Assembly (NCBI RefSeq): GCF_036885605.1
Contig: NZ_CP142523.1
Coordinates: forward strand, 5,208,001 to 5,272,000
Source of the DNA: Janthinobacterium sp. TB1-E2
GTDB lineage: Bacteria; Pseudomonadota; Gammaproteobacteria; Burkholderiales; Burkholderiaceae_D
Length of the DNA: 64,000 bases
Direction: 5' to 3'
The position numbers were made by a program, and so were the translations under genes. This document shows, one piece after another, positions 35,755 to 44,401 of this stretch; positions within the stretch are counted from its first letter, which is position 1; every line of letters begins with the position of its first letter. A model generated the notes under the pieces. The model saw only the letters and a list, made by a program, of their open reading frames with translations, was not told where the DNA came from and ran no database searches.

Positions 35755-36117
35755 CTAGCCGCCCGCCTTTTTCGGCTGGTGGCCCAGCCTGGTCAGCGCG
35801 GCAAGAATGGTGTCGACATGGTCGCCCTGCACTTCGATCACGCCATCCTTGACCGTGCCGCCCGAGCCGCACTGCGTGCGCAGCTGCTTGCCCAGCAGGG
35901 CCAGCGCGATGGCGTCCAGCGGCAAGCCCTTGACCACGGTGACGCTCTTGCCACCGCGGCCCTTGGTCTGGCGCGACACGCGCACCACGCCGTCGCCCGC
36001 CGGCGCCGCCTTGGCTTGCGCCTTGCACGCGCATTGCGCCAGCGGCTGGCGGCAGGCCGGACACATGCGGCCCGTTTCAGTGGAATAGACGAGACCGCCC
36101 TGGGAGCTGCTTTTCAT
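35755..36117 (-). CDS. yciH: YciH/SUI1-family translation factor
   Basis: 120 aa, typical of bacterial eIF1-like proteins. Residues 45-115 form the SUI1 fold, with the signature GRGGKSVTVVKGLPLD and LRTQCGSGGTVKDGVIEVQG, then DHVDTILAAL. The N-terminus carries a small cysteine cluster (CPACRQPLAQCAC) that may bind metal. YciH influences start-codon selection in vitro; its cellular role is minor. It lies 64 bp beyond motD on the same strand; a minus-strand TACAAT at 36153-36148 could be a separate -10 box. Confidence 0.92.
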   Translation of the reverse strand: MKSSSQGGLVYSTETGRMCPACRQPLAQCACKAQAKAAPAGDGVVRVSRQTKGRGGKSVTVVKGLPLDAIALALLGKQLRTQCGSGGTVKDGVIEVQGDHVDTILAALTRLGHQPKKAGG

Positions 36118-36181
36118 GATGGAGAAATAAAAAGAAAGAAGGCCGCGATTGTACCAAGCGGCGGCCCGCAGTTGACGACCG

Positions 36182-36979
36182 TCAGTTGGCCGGAGCAGGT
36201 GCCGGTGCCGGCGCCACGGGCGCTGTCGGCACTTCCGTCACCGTTTCCGGGATGCCCGAGAGGATCGTCACGGCGACCCGGCGGTTGCGCGCGCGCCCTT
36301 CCGCCGTTTCATTGGGCGCCACGGGGATATTGTCGGCGTGACCGACGGCCGTCAGGCGCGACGCCTTGACGCCGCTGGCAATGAACAGGCGCACCACGGC
36401 GCTGGCGCGCGCGGCCGACAATTCCCAGTTCGAGGCAAAGTTGGAATTGCTGATCGGCTGCACGTCCGTATGCCCTTCCACCTGCACGTCGTGCGTATCG
36501 TCCTTGAGCAGCACGGCGACGGCGCGCAGGGCCTGGTCCGACTCAGCCGTCAGGCGCGCCGCGCCCGGGTCGAACAGCACGCTGGCATTGATTTCCACGC
36601 TCACGCCGCGGCTCGTCTGCGTGACCCGCACCTTGCCTTCCTTGACCAGCGGCGCCAGGGTCGACGTCAAGTCCTGCGCCAGGCGCGTCATGTGTTCACG
36701 CTCGCGGCGGATGGCTTCCGTGCGGCGTTTCAGAGCAGGGTTCGGCAGCGGGATCGCTTGCGGCGCTTCCATGATGATGGGCGGCGCGCCCTTTTCCAGG
36801 CTGAAGGCCTGGCCGATGGCGTTCTGGAAGACGCGGTACTTGCCTTCGTTGACTTGCGAAATGGCGTACATGACGACAAAGAACGCGAACAGCAGGGTGA
36901 TGAAGTCGGCGTACGAGATCAGCCAGCGGTCCTGGTTGTCCGGTTCCTCGTCATACTTCCTGCGCGCGCGCCGCATCAT
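36182..36979 (-). CDS. motD: Flagellar stator protein MotD (MotB family)
   Basis: 265 aa. It forms a stator with MotC, anchored to peptidoglycan. The single membrane helix contains the proton-binding aspartate (about D25) in WLISYADFITLLFAFFVVMY. The C-terminal OmpA-like domain has EGHTDVQPISNSNFASNWEL and NRRVAVTIL. The start after the basic MMRRARRKYDEE resembles Pseudomonas MotD. It starts 2 bp after motC. MotA/MotB genes are not in this window. Confidence 0.93.
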   Translation of the reverse strand: MMRRARRKYDEEPDNQDRWLISYADFITLLFAFFVVMYAISQVNEGKYRVFQNAIGQAFSLEKGAPPIIMEAPQAIPLPNPALKRRTEAIRREREHMTRLAQDLTSTLAPLVKEGKVRVTQTSRGVSVEINASVLFDPGAARLTAESDQALRAVAVLLKDDTHDVQVEGHTDVQPISNSNFASNWELSAARASAVVRLFIASGVKASRLTAVGHADNIPVAPNETAEGRARNRRVAVTILSGIPETVTEVPTAPVAPAPAPAPAN

Positions 36980-36981
36980 GG

Positions 36982-37728
36982 TCAGTGCTCGTGCAGCAGG
37001 CTGGACACGCGCTCTTCGATGATGCGCGTGTGGTCGCCCGTGGCGATGTCGTACAGCACGGCGGCCGTGATTTCGTACTGCAGCACGCGGCGCGAGACGA
37101 TGGCCTTGAGTTTATTCGCCACCGGCAGGAACAGCAGGTTGGCCAGGCCGACGCCGTAGATGGTCGAGACAAACGCCACGGCGATGCCGCTGCCTAATTT
37201 ACTTGGGTCGGTGAGATTTTCCATCACGTGTATCAGGCCCAGCACGGCGCCCAGAATACCGATGGTGGGCGAATAGCCGGCCGCCGATTCCCACACCTTG
37301 ACGGCCTGGCGCTCGGCCATTTCGTAGGCGGAGATTTCCACGTCGAGCAGCTGGCGCAGCTTGTCGGGCGCGATGCCGTCGACGATCATCCGCAAGCCCT
37401 TGGCGTTGAAGCGGTCGGCCGTGTTTTCCATCAGGCGCTCGAGCGCCAGCGGGCCGTCGCGGCGCGCCGTCAAGCTCCATTGCCCGATGTCGCGCGCCAG
37501 CGCGGCGCGCGTGTCGGCTGGCGGCAGGAAGACCCAGCGCAGCATTTCCAGGCCGCGCACGAAAGTGCGCAGCCGCGTTTGCAGCAGCACGGCGCCGAAA
37601 GTGCCGATGACCACGATGGCAAAGGCGGCCGGCTGCAGCAGGGAGGCCATCTTGCCGCCTTCCAGTGCCTGGCCGACCAAGAGGCCCGCCAGCGCCAGCG
37701 CCAGCCCGATTACGCTGGACCAGTCCAC
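36982..37728 (-). CDS. motC: Flagellar stator protein MotC (MotA family)
   Basis: 248 aa from a GTG at 37728 with GGGAG upstream; the first 19 bp overlap the end of fliA. The longer open frame upstream belongs to fliA in another frame. Four membrane segments are seen, with the MotA/TolQ signature GYSPTIGILGAVLGLIHVME and the stator motif GSGIAVAFVSTIYGVGLANL. It conducts protons with MotD to drive rotation. In Pseudomonas the MotCD stator is tied to swarming and high load; this is family knowledge. Confidence 0.94.
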   Translation of the reverse strand: MDWSSVIGLALALAGLLVGQALEGGKMASLLQPAAFAIVVIGTFGAVLLQTRLRTFVRGLEMLRWVFLPPADTRAALARDIGQWSLTARRDGPLALERLMENTADRFNAKGLRMIVDGIAPDKLRQLLDVEISAYEMAERQAVKVWESAAGYSPTIGILGAVLGLIHVMENLTDPSKLGSGIAVAFVSTIYGVGLANLLFLPVANKLKAIVSRRVLQYEITAAVLYDIATGDHTRIIEERVSSLLHEH

Positions 37729-38441
37729 GCCTGCTCCCTCAAGGTTGCGCGCAGGCGCGCGACGGCCTGGGTATGCAGCTGCGAGACGCGCGATTCGGAT
37801 ACGCCCATCACCGCGCCGATCTCCTTCAGGTTCAGCTCTTCTTCGTAATACAGGCCCATGAGTATTTTCTCGCGTGGTGGCAGCGCGTCGATGGCATCGA
37901 TCACGGATTGCCGGAAATCGGTATCGAGCAGGGAACGCAAGGGGTCGCTGTCCTCGTCCACGCAATGGCGGTCGAGGAAGCTGTCATTGCCGTCCGGGTC
38001 ATGAAAGTCTTCGTAGTACACGAGCTGGTGGCCGCCGCCGTCGCCCAGCATTTCCTGGTAGTCGGCCAGCGACATCTTGAGCAGTTTCGCCACTTCCGAC
38101 TCTGTCGGCGGATGGCCGAGGCGCTGCTGCAAGGTGCTCATCGCCTCTTCGATCTTGCGCATGTTCTGGCGCATGCTGCGCGGCAGCCAGTCGCTGGTGC
38201 GCAATTCGTCGAGCATGGCGCCGCGGATGCGCAGCACGGCATACGTCTCGAACTGCGCGCCATGCGTCTCTTCATAGCGGCTGATGGCATCGAGCAGGCC
38301 GATCATGCCGGCCTGGATCAGGTCATCGACCTCGACCGAAGGCGGCAATTTCGCCTTCATATGGTGCGCCAGACGCTTCACCAGCGGAATATGCTCCGTC
38401 AGCAAATAGTCCTTGTTCGATTTCCCTTTGACCGTGTACAT
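37710..38441 (-). CDS. fliA: Flagellar sigma factor FliA (sigma-28)
   Basis: 243 aa. It directs RNA polymerase to late flagellar promoters such as those at 32872 and 24299. Region 2 (VDDLIQAGMIGLLDAISRYE, then FETYAVLRIRGAMLDELR), region 3 and region 4 (LNLKEIGAVMGVSESRVSQL) are complete. It is inhibited by FlgM encoded at 32948. It lies between flhG and motC, as in polar-flagellate proteobacteria. Confidence 0.98.
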   Translation of the reverse strand: MYTVKGKSNKDYLLTEHIPLVKRLAHHMKAKLPPSVEVDDLIQAGMIGLLDAISRYEETHGAQFETYAVLRIRGAMLDELRTSDWLPRSMRQNMRKIEEAMSTLQQRLGHPPTESEVAKLLKMSLADYQEMLGDGGGHQLVYYEDFHDPDGNDSFLDRHCVDEDSDPLRSLLDTDFRQSVIDAIDALPPREKILMGLYYEEELNLKEIGAVMGVSESRVSQLHTQAVARLRATLREQAWTGPA

Positions 38442-38486
38442 AGGCTGCTTATTGTTTTCTCATCTTATCTGGTGCTACGGTTGGCT

Positions 38487-39371
38487 TCAGGCGCTGAACT
38501 GGTGCGGGCTCCCCGTCTGGTACAAGGTGCCGCCGAGCACGGGCGCCGCCGAACGGGCCAGCCGCTCGGCCAGTCCGCGAAACGCCACCGAGGCGCCGGC
38601 CAGCGGAAACGCATCGACCACGCTGCGGCCCAGGCGCGCCGCGCGGTGCAGATACTCATCGGCAGGCACCGAACCCATCGACGTCAGCTTCACGGCCAGG
38701 TAACGGCTCGCCGCCTGTGCCATATTATCGTATACCACTTTTGCTTCGGATTCGGAAGCGCCGGTGACGAGAATACCGAACGGACGGCGTCCCAGTTCCT
38801 GGCTCAGGCGCTTGATCAGGCAGTACGCCGCCTTGATCGAGGTGGCGCTGGTGGAGACTTGCACGACGATATCGGACGACGCCATCAAGGGCACGGGGAA
38901 GCAGGCGCCCTCGTCTGCCACGACGCCGTCGACCAGCACGATGCCGCTCCGGCGCGCCAGCACGTCGAAAGTCTTGCCCAGGCGGCGCAATTCCTCCTCG
39001 CCCGCATAGTCCATGCTGTCCATCAAATGGTTGCGCGCGCCCAGGCTCGCCACGCCAAAGCCTTGCGGCACCTGGTGGATGACCTGGTTCAAGCCGCACT
39101 GCTGGCGCGCCACGTCGCGCAGGCTGGCGCCGTGCGCCAGTCCCAGGCGCGCGGCCACGCCATCGCTGCCGCCGCTGGCGTCAAGCAACAGCACGTCATT
39201 GCCGCCGTAGACGAGCGAAGCACCCAGGTTGACCAGCATGGCGCCCTTGTCGTCCTGCGGCGTGGCCGAGAGAAACGTCATGACGCGCGGCTGCGGGCCG
39301 GCCAGCATGCGGCGCAAGCCTTCAGCCTGGTCGAAATCGAAATTAGCCAAGGTGCACCCCGCGCGCTTCAT
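38487..39371 (-). CDS. flhG: FlhG/FleN-like MinD-family flagellar number regulator with degenerate P-loop
   Basis: 294 aa, starting 29 bp inside the end of flhF. FlhG counteracts FlhF and limits flagellar number. The N-terminal DQAEGLRRML matches the DQAxxLR motif that stimulates FlhF GTPase, and MinD-like strands follow (NDVLLLDASGGSDGVAARLG, IVLVDGVVADE). The nucleotide-binding loop is abnormal: where KGGVGKT is expected the protein has SATPQDDKGAMLV (residues 35-47), lacking the signature lysine of deviant Walker A. ATP binding may be weakened or lost. It could be FlhG that keeps only the FlhF-activating role. Confidence 0.85.
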   Translation of the reverse strand: MKRAGCTLANFDFDQAEGLRRMLAGPQPRVMTFLSATPQDDKGAMLVNLGASLVYGGNDVLLLDASGGSDGVAARLGLAHGASLRDVARQQCGLNQVIHQVPQGFGVASLGARNHLMDSMDYAGEEELRRLGKTFDVLARRSGIVLVDGVVADEGACFPVPLMASSDIVVQVSTSATSIKAAYCLIKRLSQELGRRPFGILVTGASESEAKVVYDNMAQAASRYLAVKLTSMGSVPADEYLHRAARLGRSVVDAFPLAGASVAFRGLAERLARSAAPVLGGTLYQTGSPHQFSA

Positions 39372-40671
39372 TGTTGCGGGCGGCCGCCTGCGCCATCAGG
39401 AGCGGCAGTTCAGCGTCGGAAAACTGCGTGGCCGCCGAGTCGCGCTTGAGCTTGAAGGCGCGGTCGATCAGGTAGCCACGGTCGGCCAGGTACAGGTCTT
39501 CCGGCACGCGCTGGCCGTTCGACACATAGAACAGGTTCAGCTTCTGGCGGATCACCACGTCAAGCACGTTGCCGATCGACGCCGCTTCATCGAGCTTGGT
39601 CATGATGCAGCCGGCCAGGCCGCTGCCCTGATAGGCGCGCACCACTTCGTTGAGGGTTTCCTGGGTTGCCGTGGAATTCAGGCACAGCAAACGTTTCACG
39701 TCGGCGCCGGCACCCGACAGCATGGCCACCTGCTCCGTCACCATCTGGTCGCGCTGGCTCACGCCCACCGTATCGATCAGCACCGTGTGCTTGTTCTTCA
39801 ATTCTTTCAGGGCGATGCGCAAATCCGCTTCATCTTTCACGGAATGCACCATCACGCCGAGGATCTTGCCGTAGATGCGCAGCTGCTCATGCGCACCGAT
39901 ACGGTAGGCGTCCGTGGTGATCAGGGCCAGCTTTTCCGGGCCGTGGCGCATCACGCAGCGGGCCGCCAGCTTGGCCGTACTGGTGGTCTTGCCGACACCG
40001 GTCGGGCCCACCAGGGCAAACACGCCGCCCTGCTCGAGCATGGCGTCTTCATTGGCCACCGTATTCAGGTTGCGGCTGAGGACGGTCTTGATCCAGCGCA
40101 TGCTTTGCGCACCGTCGAGGCCGGCGGGCAGCTTGTCGATCAGGTAGCGCGCCAGGCTGGCGGAAAAGCCGGCGGCCAGCATTTCGCGCAGCACGACGGC
40201 TTTTTGCGGCTCGCGCTGCTGCGTCGACCCCCACGAAATTTCCGCCAGCTGGGTTTCCATCATGCCGCGCATGGCGCGGATTTCATTCATCATGCCGCTC
40301 ATCTCGGCGGCGGCGTTCTCTTTGACGTGCGCCAGCGCGCTGGCCATCATCTGCTGCATGCGGGCCATGTCCACTGGCTCGGAAGCAGCCTGGCGCGGCG
40401 CGGCAGGACGTGGCGCAGCCGGGCGCTGGGCCGGGGCGGCCGGACGCTGCGGTGTGGCGAACTGGGTCTGCAACTGGGGACGGGGCTGGGCCATTTCGGA
40501 CGCGGCCGGCGGCGAAGCGAGCGAAGCGGCATCATCATTGGCCAGCGCGAGGATTTCCACCACGCCATCGGCCTGGCGGTTCGACAGAATCACGGCATCG
40601 GGGCCCAGCGCTTCGCGCACCTTGCGCAACGCATCGCGCGACGAGGCGCCCGTAAATTTCTTCACATTCAT
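39343..40671 (-). CDS. flhF: Flagellar SRP-like GTPase FlhF
   Basis: 442 aa from the ATG at 40671 with GGGAGG upstream; the 39 codons open before it have no family features. FlhF marks the site of flagellar assembly. The short N-terminal B domain (MNVKKFTGASSRDALRKVRE) is followed by a Pro/Gln-rich linker (about 55-100) and the NG domain with P-loop GPTGVGKT at 222-229, LIDTVGVSQRD and TKLDEAASIGNVLDV. It is separated from flhA by 304 bp that includes a repeat. Confidence 0.97.
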   Translation of the reverse strand: MNVKKFTGASSRDALRKVREALGPDAVILSNRQADGVVEILALANDDAASLASPPAASEMAQPRPQLQTQFATPQRPAAPAQRPAAPRPAAPRQAASEPVDMARMQQMMASALAHVKENAAAEMSGMMNEIRAMRGMMETQLAEISWGSTQQREPQKAVVLREMLAAGFSASLARYLIDKLPAGLDGAQSMRWIKTVLSRNLNTVANEDAMLEQGGVFALVGPTGVGKTTSTAKLAARCVMRHGPEKLALITTDAYRIGAHEQLRIYGKILGVMVHSVKDEADLRIALKELKNKHTVLIDTVGVSQRDQMVTEQVAMLSGAGADVKRLLCLNSTATQETLNEVVRAYQGSGLAGCIMTKLDEAASIGNVLDVVIRQKLNLFYVSNGQRVPEDLYLADRGYLIDRAFKLKRDSAATQFSDAELPLLMAQAAARNNEARGVHLG

Positions 40672-40975
40672 GACCGGCCTCCCAAGGCGGGGGTGGCGCA
40701 ATATTGGCTGAACTGTGTGACCATCATCGACTCCTGTTGCTTGAGTGCTGTCTTCCACATGGACACAGATCACTCGGACAGTTTCCATTATTAGCGATGC
40801 TTGCAGGAAACGATCGAAGGAACAGGACGGGAAAGTACCCGTTATTCAGTTTGCCGGGAGGAAATTGATGGTTATTTGACCAAAAGCAACTGCTGGGGTC
40901 AGACCCCCACTGGCGCTAACGCAAAGCTCAGCGCTAACGCCGGCGGGGGTCTGACCCCGATGCTATTGAAGATAA
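40672..40975. other. 304-bp gap between flhF and flhA
   Basis: No gene is supported here. It holds the double-palindrome element at 40895-40958 near the flhA end, plus the ribosome site of flhF (GGGAGG, minus strand, near 40680). The gap may carry a promoter for flhF-G-fliA-motCD, but no clear consensus was found. Confidence 0.5.
40895..40958. repeat. Inverted-repeat element with double GGGGTC palindromes
   Basis: GGGGTCAGACCCCC (40895-40908) and GGGGGTCTGACCCC (40945-40958) are exact 14-bp inverted repeats. Each arm is itself a near palindrome (GGGGTC-x-GACCCC). Between them GCGCTAACGC occurs twice in direct orientation (40913-40922 and 40931-40940). It sits 18 bp beyond the flhA stop. The form is that of a REP-like dispersed element; a second copy is not in this window. 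Confidence 0.85.
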
Positions 40976-43072
40976 CTACTGCGCACCCACCAGCGCCGTG
41001 ACGCGGATCGTCTTGGTTTCCGGCACTTCCGCATGCGACAGTACTTTGAGTTGTGGCAAGGCGCGGCGCAGGAAGCGCGACAGCAGGGCGCGCAGCGGCG
41101 CCGGCACCAGCAGCACCGGTGTCAGGCCCAGCGCTTCCTGCTGCTGGGCAGCCAGGCCCGCCTGGTGCGCGATGGTATCGGCCAGGCCCGGCTCGATGCC
41201 GGCGCCGTCGCCGCCATTGCCCATCGCCTGCATCAGCAAACGCTCCAGGCGGCTGTCGAGGGTCATCACGGACAGTTCGGCCGCGCCGGGGAACAGTTGC
41301 TGCACGATGGCGCGCCCCAGAGAGACGCGCACCAGCGCCGTCAGCTCGTTCGGGTCTTGCGTGCTGACCGTGTACTCGGCCAGGGTTTCGATGATGGTGC
41401 GCATGTCGCGGATGTGCACGCCCTCGGCCAGCAGGTTCTGCAGCACTTTTTGCAGGGCCGACAGCGACAGCATCTTCGGCACCAGGTCTTCCACCAGGCG
41501 CGGCGCATCCTTGCCCAGGTGGTCGAGCAGCGACTGCACTTCCGCGCGGCCCAGCAGCTCGGAAGCGTGCGAGGTGATCAAATGGTTCAAGTGCGTGGCC
41601 ACTACGGTGCCCGCATCGACGACCGTGTAGCCCATCGATTGGGCCTGGTCGCGCAAGCTGGCGTCGATCCAGGTGGCGGGCAAGCCGAAAGCGGGGTCGC
41701 TCGTGGCCAGGCCCGGCAAGGTGCCGCTGGCCATGCCGGGGTTGATGGCCAGGAACTGGCCGTTGAACGCTTCGCCCACGCCCACTTCCACGCCCTTCAA
41801 GGTGATGCGGTAGGCGGACGGCTTCAATTCCAGGTTGTCGCGGATATGCACGGGCGGCGCCAGGAAGCCCACTTCCTGGGCGAATTTCTTGCGGATGCCC
41901 TTGATACGCTTGAGCAACTCGCCGCCCTGCGTCTTGTCGACCAGGGGAATCAGGCGGTAGCCGACTTCCAGGCCCAGGGTGTCGACGGGCATGATGTCTT
42001 GCCAGCTGGCTTCTTCCTGCTCGGGCGCCACGGTCGCCTGCGGCGCTTCGGCCGGTTTCTCGGCCGCTTCTTTTTCCTGCGTGCGCTTCTTGCTGATCAA
42101 ATAGGCGGAGCCGGCCAGCAGCGAGGCCAGCAGGATGAAGACCATGTTCGGCATGCCGGGGATCAAGCCCATGCCGCCGATGATGCCGGCGGTAATATAC
42201 AGCACTTGCGGTTTCGCAAACAGCTGGCCCACCAGCTGGGTGCCGATGTCCTGTTCGCTGGCCACGCGCGAGACAACGATACCGGCCGCCGTGGAAATGA
42301 TCAGCGAAGGAATCTGCGCCACCAGGCCGTCACCGATGGCCAGCAAGGTGTAGTTCTTGAGTGCGTCGGCAAAGCCCATGTCATGCTGCAGCAAGCCCAC
42401 CAGCAAGCCGCCGACGATATTGATGACGGTCACCATGATGCCGGCGATGGCGTCGCCGCGCACGTATTTGCTGGCACCGTCCATGGCGCCATAGAATTCC
42501 GCTTCCTGCGCCACTTCCGTGCGGCGGCGGCGCGCTTCGTCTTCGCCGATCAGGCCGGCGTTCAGGTCGGCATCGATGGCCATCTGTTTACCAGGCATCG
42601 CGTCCAGCGCGAAGCGGGCGCCCACCTCGGCGATACGGCCCGCACCCTTGGTCACGACGGTAAAGTTAATGATCGTCAAAATAATGAAGACCACGATACC
42701 GACCGTGAAGTTGCCGCCGATCAGGAAGTGACCGAACGCTTCAATCACTTTACCGGCCGCGTCGGCACCCGTATGGCCTTCCGTCAGCACCACGCGCGTG
42801 GACGCCACGTTCAGCGACAGGCGCAGCATGGTCGACACGAGCAAAATGGTCGGGAACGCCATGAAGTCGAGCGGCTTGACCGTGTACAGCGCCGTCAGCA
42901 GCACGATGATGGACAGCGCGATATTGAAGCTGAAGAAGATGTCGAGGATGAAGGCGGGCAGCGGCAGCACCATCATCGCCAGCAGCATGATGATGATGAT
43001 CGGCGCGGCGAGGCCCTTGCTGGCGTTGCCTTTCAATCCGCTGAGCCAGGCTGGCATGGTCAGGCCGTTCAT
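40976..43072 (-). CDS. flhA: Flagellar export gate protein FlhA
   Basis: 698 aa, full length. FlhA forms the nonameric export ring and proton channel. The N-terminal half has about eight membrane segments, with the FHIPEP-type loop (FALDAMPGKQMAIDADLNAG, then LIGEDEARRRR) around residues 150-185. The C-terminal half is the cytoplasmic docking domain for chaperone-substrate complexes. Its ATG overlaps the flhB stop (ATGA). Confidence 0.98.
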   Translation of the reverse strand: MNGLTMPAWLSGLKGNASKGLAAPIIIIMLLAMMVLPLPAFILDIFFSFNIALSIIVLLTALYTVKPLDFMAFPTILLVSTMLRLSLNVASTRVVLTEGHTGADAAGKVIEAFGHFLIGGNFTVGIVVFIILTIINFTVVTKGAGRIAEVGARFALDAMPGKQMAIDADLNAGLIGEDEARRRRTEVAQEAEFYGAMDGASKYVRGDAIAGIMVTVINIVGGLLVGLLQHDMGFADALKNYTLLAIGDGLVAQIPSLIISTAAGIVVSRVASEQDIGTQLVGQLFAKPQVLYITAGIIGGMGLIPGMPNMVFILLASLLAGSAYLISKKRTQEKEAAEKPAEAPQATVAPEQEEASWQDIMPVDTLGLEVGYRLIPLVDKTQGGELLKRIKGIRKKFAQEVGFLAPPVHIRDNLELKPSAYRITLKGVEVGVGEAFNGQFLAINPGMASGTLPGLATSDPAFGLPATWIDASLRDQAQSMGYTVVDAGTVVATHLNHLITSHASELLGRAEVQSLLDHLGKDAPRLVEDLVPKMLSLSALQKVLQNLLAEGVHIRDMRTIIETLAEYTVSTQDPNELTALVRVSLGRAIVQQLFPGAAELSVMTLDSRLERLLMQAMGNGGDGAGIEPGLADTIAHQAGLAAQQQEALGLTPVLLVPAPLRALLSRFLRRALPQLKVLSHAEVPETKTIRVTALVGAQ

Positions 43073-44265
43073 GGTGTGCTTCCTTTATTCTTGTCTGCCG
43101 CGTCTGCTGCGGGTTTGGTCTGCGATGCGGGGTCGAGCGGGTCGAGCTCGGGCGGGACATCGAGTTTTTTCGGCTTGTCGGGGCGCTCGCCGTGGCCGCT
43201 GCCGTAGCTGCGCAGCTGGAACACGTAGGCCAGCACTTCGGCCACGGCGCCGTACAGCGCCTCGGGAATCTCGTCGCCGATGTCCGTGTGCTTGTACAGC
43301 GCGCGCGCCAGGGCCGGCGCTTCGAGGATGGCGACCTTGTGTTCGCCGGCCAGTTCGCGGATCTTCGCCGCCACTTCGTCGATGCCCTTGGCCACCACCT
43401 GCGGTGCGCCGCGCGAATTCTCGCCATACTTCAAGGCCACGGCGTAGTGCGTAGGATTGGTTACCACCACGTCGGCCGTCGGCACGTCGGCCATCATGCG
43501 GCGGCGCGACATTTCATGTTGCATCTGGCGTATCTTCGCCTTGATCTGCGGATTGCCGTCCGACTCCTTCGACTCTTGCTTGACTTCCTGCAAGGTCATT
43601 TTCATCTTGTTGGCGTAGTGCCACATCTGGTACGGACCGTCGATGGCGGCGATCAGGCCCAGGGCGCCGACGATCAGCAAAAAGGCCGTGATCAGCAGGC
43701 TGATCAAATGGGCCGAACCGGCGCGCAAGGATTCCACCGACAGGCCCAGCACGGCATCCTTTTGATGCTGCATCACCATCCAGGCGACGACGCCGACGAC
43801 GAGGGTCTTGGCAATGGCCTTGAGCAGCTCCACCAGCGCATTCTTCGAAAACATATTGCCCAGGCCACGAATCGGGTTGAGCTTGCCAAAATTGGGGGTG
43901 AACGCCTTGGAGCTGAACAGCCAGCCGCCCACCAGCACGGGCGAGGCCAGGGCGACAAGCATGATGGCCGCGGCGTACGGCAGGCAGGTCAGCAAGACCG
44001 AGCCCACGTCATAGCCGATGCGCAACATCATCGCGTCGGGATTGAGTATCTGCTCCCGGTCCAGCGTCAGCCCGGAAACCATGACAGCCGTCAGCCGCCG
44101 CACGATGGCGTCGCCGGCAAACCACAGGCAGCAGCCGGACGCCATCAACACCGTAAACGTGGCCACTTCACGCGATCGCGGAACGTCACCTTCCTCACGC
44201 GCCTGCTCGAGGCGCTTCGGTGACGCGGCTTCGGTCTTTTCTGCGTCGCTGTCTTCCGACATCAA
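43069..44265 (-). CDS. flhB: Flagellar export specificity switch protein FlhB
   Basis: 398 aa. FlhB closes around the export gate and changes substrate class after self-cleavage. Four membrane helices are followed by the cytoplasmic domain with the cleavage site N270-P271-T272-H273 in VVVTNPTHYAVALKY. The C-terminus is extended and charged (ERPDKPKKLDVPPELDPLDP). A GGAG site precedes the ATG. It heads the flhB-A-F-G-fliA-motCD run. Compare the short FlhB-like protein at 4166. Confidence 0.98.
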   Translation of the reverse strand: MMSEDSDAEKTEAASPKRLEQAREEGDVPRSREVATFTVLMASGCCLWFAGDAIVRRLTAVMVSGLTLDREQILNPDAMMLRIGYDVGSVLLTCLPYAAAIMLVALASPVLVGGWLFSSKAFTPNFGKLNPIRGLGNMFSKNALVELLKAIAKTLVVGVVAWMVMQHQKDAVLGLSVESLRAGSAHLISLLITAFLLIVGALGLIAAIDGPYQMWHYANKMKMTLQEVKQESKESDGNPQIKAKIRQMQHEMSRRRMMADVPTADVVVTNPTHYAVALKYGENSRGAPQVVAKGIDEVAAKIRELAGEHKVAILEAPALARALYKHTDIGDEIPEALYGAVAEVLAYVFQLRSYGSGHGERPDKPKKLDVPPELDPLDPASQTKPAADAADKNKGSTP

Positions 44266-44401
44266 TCAACTCCGGTGAAGTCCTGCGGCCTGGCTAGGCG
44301 CAATACGGACTGGGCATGGAGCATTATCGAGTCAAGTACCTTGTTGCCATCGGAGGAACAGGGGGGCAAATCCCCTGCATTTCCTTTGCTCTTCAGAAAC
44401 C

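Noticed and set aside
41033-43207. 724-codon open frame on the + strand, antisense to flhA
   Set aside because: Composition is Arg/Gln/His-rich with no family features; it arises from the codon bias of flhA on the other strand.
44359-44377. Hairpin CAGGGG/CCCCTG between the FAH gene and flhB
   Set aside because: Only a 6-bp stem with no T-run on the minus strand, so not supported as a terminator.
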